From assembly GCF_030818075.1 (NCBI RefSeq), contig NZ_JAUSZZ010000001.1, forward strand, positions 2,232,001 to 2,296,000: DNA of 64,000 bases. Reading direction: 5' to 3'. Shown here piece after piece: positions 1 to 7,743 of the stretch; within the stretch, counting starts at the first letter, position 1; every line of letters begins with the position of its first letter. The stretch comes from Microbacterium proteolyticum (GTDB lineage Bacteria > Actinomycetota > Actinomycetes > Actinomycetales > Microbacteriaceae). Made by a program: the position numbers and the translations under genes. Below the pieces are notes generated by a model, which saw only the letters and a list, made by a program, of their open reading frames with translations, was not told the DNA's origin and did no database searches.

Positions 1-1
1 C

Positions 2-313
2 CGCACCTGCCTGCTCGTCGACGACATGATCGACACCGGCGGCACGATCCAGAAGGCGGCACAGGCCCTCAAGGCCAACGGTGCCCGCAAGGTCATCGTC
101 GCCGCGACCCACGCGATCTTCAGCGACCCCGCCATCGAGCGCCTCCAGGATGCCGCGATCGACGAGGTCGTCATCACCGACACCATCCCGCTGGCACCGG
201 AGCGGCACTTCGACCGTCTCACGGTGCTGCCGATCGCTCCGCTGCTGGCGCGGGCCATCCACGAGGTCTTCGAGGACGGCTCGGTCACGAGCATGTTCGG
301 CGGCGACGCGTAA
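2..313 (+). CDS. prs: Ribose-phosphate pyrophosphokinase, C-terminal part (5' end outside window)
   Basis: Makes PRPP from ribose 5-phosphate and ATP in the cytoplasm, supplying nucleotide, His and Trp synthesis. Only the last ~103 codons are present; the reading frame is open at the left edge. The PRPP-binding loop is visible as VDDMIDTGGTI close to the left edge, followed by AAQALKANGARKVIVAATHAIFSDPAIERL and the usual terminal VLPIAPLLARAIHEVFEDGSVTSMF. The gene is followed at once by a strong hairpin terminator. Recognition as Prs is secure; the missing N-terminus cannot be assessed. Confidence 0.95.
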   Translation, partial: RTCLLVDDMIDTGGTIQKAAQALKANGARKVIVAATHAIFSDPAIERLQDAAIDEVVITDTIPLAPERHFDRLTVLPIAPLLARAIHEVFEDGSVTSMFGGDA

Positions 314-333
314 GTCCTCTCCATCCGCTCCGA

Positions 334-370
334 CGCAGCCGCCTCCCGTGAGGGAGGCGGCTGCGTTCGT
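334..370 (+). terminator. Intrinsic terminator of prs
   Basis: A perfect 14-bp GC-rich inverted repeat (334-347 with 352-365) around a 4-nt GTGA loop, 20 nt after the prs stop and followed by a short T-containing tract. Confidence 0.85.
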
Positions 371-388
371 CTCGGGCTGTGGTGGCTC

Positions 389-488
389 GGTCCCTTCGGC
401 GGGCTCACGGACCTGGGTCGCCTCCTGCTCGCTGCGGAGGTGGCTGAGCTCGTCGGAGCCTCCGGTCCCTTCGACGGGCTCAGGGACC
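389..488. repeat. Two copies of a 25-bp intergenic palindrome-like repeat
   Basis: Positions 389-413 and 464-488 carry variants of the same 25-mer: GGTCCCTTCG-(g/a)-CGGGCTCA-(c/g)-GGACC. Each has GGTCC/GGACC ends and an inner near-palindrome. I know this kind of element as a dispersed intergenic repeat in Actinobacteria; its function is unknown. Both copies lie in the prs to lipoprotein gap, which otherwise shows nothing recognisable. Confidence 0.7.
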
Positions 489-622
489 TCGCTGTGATCT
501 GCGCGACCACTCGCCGCCCCGCCTCACAGCGGACACAAAAGAATGAACCGGGGTGCGGTGAAGGTCGTGTCCCTACCGTGAGCACCGAAGCGCGAGCTCG
601 GCACGACCGAAGGAGGACCCTC

Positions 623-1129
623 ATGATCCGCACCGCAGCCGTACCCCGTCCCGTCCGCATCGGCACCGCCCTGGTGGGCGTCGCCGGCATCGTCACGCTC
701 GCGGGCTGCTCCGGCGGCTCCACCACCGGCGGCGCCGCCGCTCCGGTCCCGGCCGAGACCTCCGCCGCATCCACGCCCGCTGCCAGCGCGTCCGCCAGCG
801 CGAGCACCTCCACCGGCGGCGCCTCATCGACCACCTACGCCGACGGAACGTACGAGGCGACCGGTCAGTACGCCACCCCCGAGAGCGTCGAGAGCATCGA
901 CGTCACCCTCACGATCGCCGGTGACACGGTGACGGCCGTCGAGGTGACCGGCGACCCGCAGGCCGCGGAGTCCCGGCGCTACCAGAGCGAGTTCATCGGC
1001 GGCATCTCCGCCGAAGTCGTCGGAAAGAAGCTCGACGAGATCTCGGTCACCAAAGTGGCCGGGTCGTCGCTGACCAGCGGCGGCTTCAACGAAGCCGTCG
1101 AGACCATCAAGACCGAGGCGCAGGCCTGA
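623..1129 (+). CDS. FMN-binding-domain lipoprotein (predicted covalent flavoprotein)
   Basis: 168 aa. The N-terminus has a positively charged, hydrophobic signal ending in the lipobox LAGC, so Cys29 should be lipidated and the protein held on the outer face of the membrane. A long Ala/Ser/Thr-rich linker follows, then an FMN_bind-type domain (about residues 75-168). Its end reads AGSSLTSGGF, aligning with the SGATxTS flavinylation site of NqrC/RnfG-like domains; Ser149 sits where FMN is attached, so serine replaces the usual threonine. The start is fixed by AGGAGG 7 nt upstream. The next gene (ApbE) follows after 5 nt and should install the FMN. Role as an electron carrier is inferred. Confidence 0.85.
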   Translation: MIRTAAVPRPVRIGTALVGVAGIVTLAGCSGGSTTGGAAAPVPAETSAASTPAASASASASTSTGGASSTTYADGTYEATGQYATPESVESIDVTLTIAGDTVTAVEVTGDPQAAESRRYQSEFIGGISAEVVGKKLDEISVTKVAGSSLTSGGFNEAVETIKTEAQA

Positions 1130-1134
1130 ATCCC

Positions 1135-2013
1135 ATGAACACTCCGACCGCGACGGGCTCGACGTGGGCTTTCGACGCGATCGGCACGTCCTGGACGATC
1201 GACACCGCCGAGCCGCTGCCGGCCGTGGTGCGCGACGCCGTATCGGGCGTCGTGGAGCGATTCGATCGGGAGTGGTCGCGTTTCCGTGATGACTCGCTCG
1301 TGTCGACTCTCGCGCGGGGGGTCTCGGCATCCGTTCCCGCGCCGGCGGACACGGATGCCATGCTCTCGCTGTACGACGAGCTCGACGCCGCCACGAACGG
1401 TGCCGTCAACCCGCTGGTCGGCGACGCGCTGGCCCGTCTGGGTTACGACGCCCGTCTGTCGCTCGCCCCGTCCGGTGACCCGCGGCCGGCGCCCGCCTGG
1501 CGCGACATCGTGTCGTGGGGGGACGGGAGGCTGCGCGCGTCGACGCCGACCACCATCGACATCGGCGCGCTCGGCAAGGGCCGCCTCGTCGACCTCGTTC
1601 TCGACACCGTGCGCGCCCACGTCGACGGCGATGTCGTGGTGGACGGCTCGGGCGACCTCGCCGCGCGCGGACGGGCCGTCCGGGTGGGCCTCGAGCATCC
1701 GTACGACCCGACGCTCGCGATCGGCGTCGCCACGGTCACCGACGGTGCGCTGTGCGCATCGGCGATCAACCGCCGCGCGTGGGGCGACGGGCTCCACCAC
1801 GTGCTCGACGCCCGTACCGGCGCCCCCGTGCGGGCGTACGCGGCGACCTGGGCGCTCGCCGACACCGCGATGCGGGCCGACGCCCTCGCCACGGCACTGT
1901 TCTTCGACGGCGGGCCGGAGCTTGCGGCATCCTGGAACGCGCACTGGGTACGCATGCACACCGACGGCCGTGTGGAGTGGTCGCCGGGATTCGACGGAGA
2001 GGTCTTCACATGA
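1135..2013 (+). CDS. apbE: FAD:protein FMN transferase
   Basis: 292 aa. ApbE enzymes move FMN from FAD onto Ser/Thr of extracytosolic proteins. Family marks are WSRFRDDSLVSTL near residues 47-59, DIGALGKGRLVD (142-153), VDGSGDLAARGR (about 168-179) and the C-terminal metal/FAD signature DTAMRADALATAL. I see no clear signal peptide. It lies between its likely substrate (the FMN-binding lipoprotein) and the membrane reductase, and its stop overlaps the next start as ATGA, so the three genes are one translationally coupled operon. Partner assignment is inference from position. Confidence 0.92.
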   Translation: MNTPTATGSTWAFDAIGTSWTIDTAEPLPAVVRDAVSGVVERFDREWSRFRDDSLVSTLARGVSASVPAPADTDAMLSLYDELDAATNGAVNPLVGDALARLGYDARLSLAPSGDPRPAPAWRDIVSWGDGRLRASTPTTIDIGALGKGRLVDLVLDTVRAHVDGDVVVDGSGDLAARGRAVRVGLEHPYDPTLAIGVATVTDGALCASAINRRAWGDGLHHVLDARTGAPVRAYAATWALADTAMRADALATALFFDGGPELAASWNAHWVRMHTDGRVEWSPGFDGEVFT

Positions 2014-3563
2014 GCGCCACCCTCACCGCGGGCTCGACCCGCGTGCTCGGTGTGATCGGCCGGGTGTCGATGTACCGGCTCGTCCTGTCGTCGCTCGGCC
2101 TGCTCGCGCTCATCGCGCTCGTGCTGTCCTTCGCCGGTCTGGTCGTCCCCGAGCCGCTCGAGCTCGTCGTGAGCGCGGTGGTGCTCGCGCTCGCGTGCGC
2201 CGCGACCGACCTCCTCGCGCAGGCCGTGCTCCGGATGCCACGGCGCCTGGAGTCCTCGCTCATCACCGCCCTGATCCTGCTGTTCGTGTTGCGACCCTCG
2301 CTCGAGCCGCTCGGGCTCGCGGGGCTCGCGCTCGCCGGCGTCGTGGCATCCGCGTCGAAGTACGTCCTGGTCTGGCGTGGACGGCACATCTTCAACCCCG
2401 CCGCGACCGGCGCGACCGTGCTGACCATCGTGAGCATCTGGGCACCCGATCTCGGCTCGTCGGCCTGGTGGGTGGGCTCGCCCTGGCTCGCCGCCCCCGT
2501 GATCGTGCTGGGCGTGCTCCTGCTGCTGCGCACCGACAGACTCCCGGTCGTCGCCGTCTTCTGGGCGGTGGCCATGGTGGTCGCCTTCACGCGCACGACG
2601 GTGCAGTTCCAGGCCGCGGGTTTCCCGGTCGACGTGCCGGCGGTGCTGCTGCAGGTGGCGTTCTCGTCTCCGTTCCTCTTCCTCGGCGCGTTCATGCTCT
2701 CGGAACCGCTGACGCTCCCGCCGCGCCGCGCACAGCAGTATCTCGTCGCGGTCGTCGTCGGCGTTCTGGCCGGCTGGCCGCTGCTCGTCGGCGAGATCAC
2801 GCTCGGTCAGGAGCGGGCCCTGCTGATCGGCAACCTGCTGGCGTTCCTGCTGTGCCTGCGCGCGGCCGTGCGCCTGCGTGTCGAGCGACGCCGCGACCTC
2901 ACGCCCACCGTGCGCGAGTTGACGTTCCACGCCGCCCGGCCCTTCTCGTTCTCGCCGGGGCAGTATCTCGAACTCGACGTGCCGCACCGTCGCCCCGATG
3001 CGCGCGGCACTCGTCGTGAGTTCTCGATCGCGTCGGCACCGGAGGATCTGCCCGAGGTGCGCATCGCCTTCAAGGACGGCTCCCAGTCCTCGTACAAGAA
3101 GGCGCTCGCCGCCGTCGAACCGGGATCCACCCTCGCCGTGACGGGCGTGTGGGGCGACTTCGTGCTGCCGTCCCGACCCACCGCGCCCGTGCTGCTGGTC
3201 GCCGCCGGCATCGGGGTGACGCCGTTCGTGTCGCAGCTGCGCCACCTCGTCGCCACGAAGCAGGACCGCGACGTGGTGCTGGTCTACGTCGTGTCGGACG
3301 CGTCGGAGCTCGCCTTCCGCGACGACATCGCGGCCAGCGGCATCCCGGTGGTGGTGTACTCGCGCGACGAGCCGAAGGACCTGCCCGCCGGGTGGGTGTG
3401 GGCGGGACCGGAACGGGTGGATGCCGCGGGGCTTTTCGCCGCGGTCCCCGACATCGCGCAGCGCGCGGCCTACGTGTCGGGCCCGCCGAGACTGATCTCG
3501 ACGCTCGCGCCCGCGCTGGGGAAGGCGAAGTCGCTGACGACCGACGCGTTCGCGGGGTACTGA
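2010..3563 (+). CDS. NqrB/RnfD-like membrane protein fused to ferredoxin-NADP-reductase domain
   Basis: 517 aa in two parts. Residues ~20-285 form roughly nine or ten hydrophobic helices with the NqrB/RnfD hallmark FNPA (128-131, in HIFNPAATGATVL). Residues ~290-517 are an FNR-type module: FSPGQYLELDV (FAD), RREFSIASAP (FAD, RxxS type), and LLVAAGIGVTPFVSQL (NAD(P) binding). It would oxidise cytosolic NAD(P)H and pass electrons through the membrane to the flavinylated lipoprotein outside. Starts at ATG inside the apbE stop (ATGA). Fusions of this type are known in Actinobacteria linked to ApbE; the terminal acceptor is unknown. Confidence 0.85.
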   Translation: MSATLTAGSTRVLGVIGRVSMYRLVLSSLGLLALIALVLSFAGLVVPEPLELVVSAVVLALACAATDLLAQAVLRMPRRLESSLITALILLFVLRPSLEPLGLAGLALAGVVASASKYVLVWRGRHIFNPAATGATVLTIVSIWAPDLGSSAWWVGSPWLAAPVIVLGVLLLLRTDRLPVVAVFWAVAMVVAFTRTTVQFQAAGFPVDVPAVLLQVAFSSPFLFLGAFMLSEPLTLPPRRAQQYLVAVVVGVLAGWPLLVGEITLGQERALLIGNLLAFLLCLRAAVRLRVERRRDLTPTVRELTFHAARPFSFSPGQYLELDVPHRRPDARGTRREFSIASAPEDLPEVRIAFKDGSQSSYKKALAAVEPGSTLAVTGVWGDFVLPSRPTAPVLLVAAGIGVTPFVSQLRHLVATKQDRDVVLVYVVSDASELAFRDDIAASGIPVVVYSRDEPKDLPAGWVWAGPERVDAAGLFAAVPDIAQRAAYVSGPPRLISTLAPALGKAKSLTTDAFAGY

Positions 3564-3655
3564 ACCCGGGTGGCCGTCGCCGGCGGCGCGTCCGAGGACG
3601 CAGATCATGGTCGCGTCCGCCTGCGACGTCCCCGCTCGTCCGGGCGCGGCCCCGG

Positions 3656-4032
3656 TCAGGCTCCGCGCACTCCGGCGAGCGATTGCAACTCCCACGTGTC
3701 GCCGCCCGGGTGGCTGGCCGACGCGGAGGAGATCCCTCCCCGGTCGCGGACGGGGCCGACGTCCACCCCGCGAGTCCGCAGGAGATCGCGCACGGCGGCG
3801 ATGTCGTCCACGACGAGGGGGATGCCACGGACGGGCGCGGCATCCGGACGGGTCATGCCGACCCCGAAGGCGATCGAGCACGCGGAGCCGGGAGGTGTCA
3901 GCTGAACGATCCGCATGCCGTTCCCCGGCTCGACGTCGTGGTCGAGGTGGAACCCGACGGCCTCGAGGGAGAACGTTTGCTGCGGTCGACGTCGGAGACC
4001 GGGAGGGGGATGAGTTCGAGCTTCATGTCCAT
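3656..4032 (-). pseudogene. Glyoxalase/bleomycin-resistance (VOC) protein, frameshifted
   Basis: The protein opens normally as MDMKLELIPLPVSDVDRSK (start ATG at 4032) and then loses frame near 3974-3977. In the next frame it resumes as FSLEAVGFHLDHDVEPGNGM and runs to LQSLAGVRGA. One base is missing between the two parts: the sequence AAACG stands where a family member would read AAAGCG for the expected K-A-F. Repairing it gives a ~125 aa single-domain VOC protein. It may be a true pseudogene or a sequencing error. Convergent with the flavin operon; function and metal use unknown. Confidence 0.75.
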
Positions 4033-4064
4033 GCGCGGTTCCCGTCCGTTCCCGGATGCACCCG

Positions 4065-4838
4065 TCATGACGAGAGAGCGCCCCACAGCTGCCACGCGGC
4101 ATAACCGTTCATCGTGACCCCCACGAGCGCGACGACCGCACCCGCGACTCCGACTCGGAACGCGCCGTGAAGGCGCTCCACGCGGGCGCCGGCACCTCCG
4201 GGGATCGCCCGCGCAGCGGCCTTCCACACGGAATCGCGGTACCTCACGATCACCAGTCCGCCGATGAGAACCGCCAACCCGATGACCAGAATGGGCAGGG
4301 GAGGTGTGGGTGCTTTCGGCGCCGAGATCGACCGCACGGCCGTGCCCGAGTCCGCCGATCCTCCCCGTGCGGTGACGGGGGTCGGCGATGCGGTGGGGGT
4401 GACGGGGGAGGGCGAAGCGGTGGCGGTCTCCGTGGGTTCGGTCGCCGGCTCGACGACCCGAGGGGCTGGGGCGGTGTTCCGGGGCGACTCCGCGCCCGTC
4501 CCGCCCGACGTCGACGTCGCGTTCTCCGAGCGGAACGGTTCGACGACGGTGTCGGCGGGGCGGTTCGGCTCGAACTGTGCGGTGCCCACAGGCGCCGCGG
4601 GCGGCACGGTCGGCACTTCGGTCGGCACCGGTTCCGTCGGCGCGGGGTCGAAAGTCCCTTCGGGCACCGAAGGCTCGGTGGAGGGTTCTGAGCCCGCGGG
4701 CGGCTCCGGCTGGTCGACGACCTCCTCGGTCGCTTCCGGAGCGGGGAGCACGTCAGCGTGCGCGGGAACCGCGGTCGAGAGGGCCAACGCAAAGATTGCG
4801 ACCGCGAAAGCCCCGCAATAGCGTGCACGAATCAGCAC
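4065..4838 (-). CDS. Secreted Pro/Thr/Glu-rich membrane-anchored protein of unknown function
   Basis: 257 aa from the GTG at 4838, chosen because GGAGG lies 5 nt before it; an in-frame ATG 33 nt upstream (4871) has no such site. The N-terminus (RARYCGAFAVAIFALALSTAVPAHAD) is a Sec signal peptide with an AHA-D cleavage site. Residues ~35-165 are low-complexity, rich in P, T, E and S. Two hydrophobic segments follow (PILVIGLAVLIGGLVIV and VAGAVVALVGVTMNGYAAW). This looks like a cell-surface stalk protein held by C-terminal helices. No LPxTG motif. No family recognised. Confidence 0.7.
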   Translation of the reverse strand: MLIRARYCGAFAVAIFALALSTAVPAHADVLPAPEATEEVVDQPEPPAGSEPSTEPSVPEGTFDPAPTEPVPTEVPTVPPAAPVGTAQFEPNRPADTVVEPFRSENATSTSGGTGAESPRNTAPAPRVVEPATEPTETATASPSPVTPTASPTPVTARGGSADSGTAVRSISAPKAPTPPLPILVIGLAVLIGGLVIVRYRDSVWKAAARAIPGGAGARVERLHGAFRVGVAGAVVALVGVTMNGYAAWQLWGALSS

Positions 4839-4997
4839 ACATACCTCCGAATGCTCCATCTCGTTTTTCACGAGAAGGACCTGGGCTCCCAGGTGATGCC
4901 CAGCCTATCGAGACGGACATTCCATTCACGGAAAGCGATCGACGGAGAAAACAATGCGGCCGGACATTCTTTCCGGTCACTGCACCGAGGCCCCGCC

Positions 4998-6528
4998 TCA
5001 GGCCGGGTCGGCGGGCTTGGCCGGCAGTCGCACTTCGAAGGTCGTGTCGCCGGGGACGCTGCGCACCGAGATCGTGCCGCGGTGCGCCTCGACGATCGCA
5101 CGTGCAATCGAGAGACCCAGTCCCGTGCCGCCGGTCTTGCGATCGCGCGAGCGGTCGGCGCGGGCGAAGCGCTCGAACAGCTGCGCCGCGACCGAGGGGT
5201 CGATGCCGGGGCCGTCGTCGTGCACACGCAGCACCGCCTCGTCGCCCTCGTGCGCCACCGAGACCGCGACCTCGCTGCCCGGTGGCGTGTGGGTGCGCGC
5301 GTTGGCGAGGAGGTTCGCCACGACCTGGTGCAGTCGCGAGGCATCCCCGGCGAGTTCGACGGGGCGGTCGGGTACATCGATCGTCCACGAATGGTCGGGG
5401 CCGGCGGGGCGGGCGTCACCCACCGCCTCGACGGCGAGACGCGTCAGGTCGACGGCGCCGTAGACCAGCTCCTGTCCCTCGTCGAGGCGCGCGAGCAGCA
5501 ACAGGTCTTCGACGAGGGTGGTCATGCGCACGGACTGCGCCCTGGATGCGTTCGAGCGACTGCTCGGTCGTCTCCACGGCCAGGGCGATGCGCTGGCGGC
5601 TTTCGTCGTCCTGCGCCTGCCGCATGGCACGCAGCGACAGTTCGCTGAATCCGCGGATGGATGCCAGGGGCGTGCGCAGCTCGTGACTGGCATCCGCAAC
5701 GAATCGGCGCATCAGCTCCTCGTTGCGCTGGCGAGCGGTGAGCGAGGCATCGACACGGTCGAGCAGGGTGTTCAGGGCCGCGCCGACCTGCCCGATCTCG
5801 GTGTTCGTGTCGACCTGATCCGCGGGCACGCGTTCGGTGATCGAGACGTCGCCCTCCTCCATGCGCAGCGACGCGACGCGGGTCGCCGTCTCGGCGACGG
5901 CGCGCAGCGGGCGGAGGCCGAGACGGATGACGATGGCGATGATGACGGCGAGCAGCAGGAGACCGCCCGCGGTCACGAGCGCGACAGTGGTGAGGATCGC
6001 GCCGATCGTGCCCGTGACGTTCGACAGGGGGAGACCCACGAGGAAGGCGCCGCCGCCGGGGGCGGGGTACGAACGCACGAAGTACTCGCCGAGATTGGGG
6101 AGGTCGACCGTCTGCGCCGTGCTGTCGGCCGATTGCAGCGTCTGAGCGATCTGGCTGAGGTCGTCGTCCGTCAGGGCGCGGGGACCGTCGTCATCCATGA
6201 CGGCACCCGTGAGGCGGGGACCGGTATTCGACACCAGCAGCGTGCCGCCGGGGAACCGGGTCGATTCGAGCACGCTCTCGGCGCTGGCCTGGAAGGCCGT
6301 GCGCGGCTGCACCGTCGACGCGACCTCGTCGACCTGCGCTCCGAGGTTGACGTACAGCACCCCGCTGAGGATCGCGCTGGTGGAGATCCCGATCATCACG
6401 AGGATGAAGGCGACCATGCCGATGACGGCGGTCATCAGCCGTGCCTGAAGAGTCCACGGGCGGCGCAGGCGCCCCAGCACCCCCTCGCGTGCCGGGGCCG
6501 GGGGAGCGGGACGGGGCGGAATGCTCAC
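4998..6528 (-). pseudogene. Sensor histidine kinase (TcrY/MprB-like), single-base frameshift
   Basis: Starts with GTG at 6528 inside the stop of the response-regulator gene (GTGA overlap). Part one encodes two transmembrane helices (about 33-60 and 173-203) around an extracellular sensor region, a HAMP domain, and the HisKA box FVADASHELRTPLASIRGF with phospho-acceptor His282. Frame is then lost at 5540-5542, where a CCC run (GGG in the gene) has one base too many. The next frame resumes as SVRMTTLVEDLLLLARLDEG and carries the full HATPase: N box NLLANARTHTPPGS, DDGPGIDP, and GGTGLGLSIARAIVEAHRG. Removing one G restores RIQAQSVRM. All catalytic motifs survive, so an assembly error is quite possible. 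Confidence 0.85.
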
Positions 6529-7259
6529 TGAGGGGTTTTGATCATGTAGCCAACGCCGCGCACGGTGTGGATGAGCGGCTCATTGCCCGCATCGATCTTC
6601 TTGCGCAGGTACGAGATGTAGAGCTCGACCACGCTCGAGCGACCACCGAAGTCGTAGTTCCACACCCGGTCGAGGATCTGCGCCTTCGACACCACGCGGC
6701 GCTGGTTGCGCATGAGGAAGCGCAGCAGCTCGAACTCCGTCGCGGTCAGTTCGATCTCCTTGCCGCCGCGCACCACCTCGTGGCTGTCCTCGTTGAGCGA
6801 GAGGTCGCCGACGCGCAGGATCGGCTCGGAGTCGCGCGTGAGAGCCGTGCCCGCGCGGCGCATCAGACCGCGCAGGCGCGCGACCACCTCTTCGAGGCTG
6901 AAGGGCTTAGTGACGTAGTCGTCGCCGCCGGCCGTGAGTCCCGCGACGCGGTCGGCCACGGCGTCCTTGGCGGTGAGGAAGAGCACGGGCACGTCGTTGC
7001 CCGAGTGGCGCAGGCGCTGGAGCACCGCCATGCCGTCGAGGTCGGGCATCATGATGTCGAGCACCATTGCATCCGGTTCGAAGTCCCGGGCGGCCTGCAG
7101 GGCGTCGAAGCCGGAGCCGGCCGTCTTGACGTCCCAGCCTTCCATCCGCAGGGCCATCGATAGGAGATCGGTGAGCATCTGCTCGTCGTCGACGACGAGC
7201 ACGCGCAGAGCGCTCCCGTCGGGGCGGGTGAAGGCGGGGGCGGCGGCGGTCGTGCTCAT
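6525..7259 (-). CDS. OmpR-family response regulator (TcrX/MprA-like)
   Basis: 244 aa. An N-terminal receiver domain (about 18-130) has acidic pocket VVDDE, phosphorylation site D68 in MVLDIMMPDLDG, and conserved K118 in TKPFS. A C-terminal winged helix (about 145-244) contains LTATEFELLRFLMRNQRRVVSKAQIL and VELYISYLRKKID. It binds DNA when phosphorylated by the overlapping kinase gene downstream. Resemblance to mycobacterial TcrX/MprA regulators is by recalled sequence similarity; the signal and targets are not shown here. Confidence 0.93.
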   Translation of the reverse strand: MSTTAAAPAFTRPDGSALRVLVVDDEQMLTDLLSMALRMEGWDVKTAGSGFDALQAARDFEPDAMVLDIMMPDLDGMAVLQRLRHSGNDVPVLFLTAKDAVADRVAGLTAGGDDYVTKPFSLEEVVARLRGLMRRAGTALTRDSEPILRVGDLSLNEDSHEVVRGGKEIELTATEFELLRFLMRNQRRVVSKAQILDRVWNYDFGGRSSVVELYISYLRKKIDAGNEPLIHTVRGVGYMIKTPQ

Positions 7260-7263
7260 GCAC

Positions 7264-7743
7264 TCATTGTGCGCGGGAACCTATGACCTTTCTATGGCGA
7301 CGGCTATGGGCTCGCTGTGAACGATCCCCCCACCGGCGGACGAGGATCGCCAGGCCCACCCCGAGCGCCGCACCGAGCGTGTTCGCGACGACATCGCGCA
7401 CGTCGGCCACCCTCGTCGGCAGAAAGAGCAGCTGCCACGTCTCGATCCCCGCGCTCACCAGCAGCGCGCCCAGGATGCCGTGCCACCAGCGACCGCGCCA
7501 CGCGATGACGAGAAGACCGAACGGGAGGAACATCACCGCGTTGGAGGCGCTCTCGACGACGTCGAAGGTGATCCACGCCGTGGCGGGAACGGTGCGCAGC
7601 GCCTCGAGCACGTGGCGCAGGATGCCCCCGACCTCGGCGTCGTAGATCGAGGGGCGCAGCGTCATCCACCACAGGCCCACCGCGTACAACGCCGAAGCGG
7701 CGACGAGCAGTGCCCGTCGCCGCTTCGTGAGGATCCTGGTCAG
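7264..7743 (-). CDS. VanZ-like small membrane protein
   Basis: About 159 aa with four hydrophobic segments and the VanZ-type core: first helix LLVAASALYAVGLWWMTLRP, then VVESASNAVMFLPFGLLV, ILGALLVSAGIETWQLLFLPTRVADVRDVVANTLGAALGV. No ATG or GTG precedes the first helix. The frame-compatible start is CTG at 7743, overlapping the gnd stop and 7 nt after a GAGG; an ATG at 7662 would remove helix one. The start is therefore uncertain. VanZ proteins are membrane proteins linked in some species to glycopeptide/lipoglycopeptide tolerance. The location after gnd suggests co-transcription, not shared function. Confidence 0.7.
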   Translation of the reverse strand: MTRILTKRRRALLVAASALYAVGLWWMTLRPSIYDAEVGGILRHVLEALRTVPATAWITFDVVESASNAVMFLPFGLLVIAWRGRWWHGILGALLVSAGIETWQLLFLPTRVADVRDVVANTLGAALGVGLAILVRRWGDRSQRAHSRRHRKVIGSRAQ

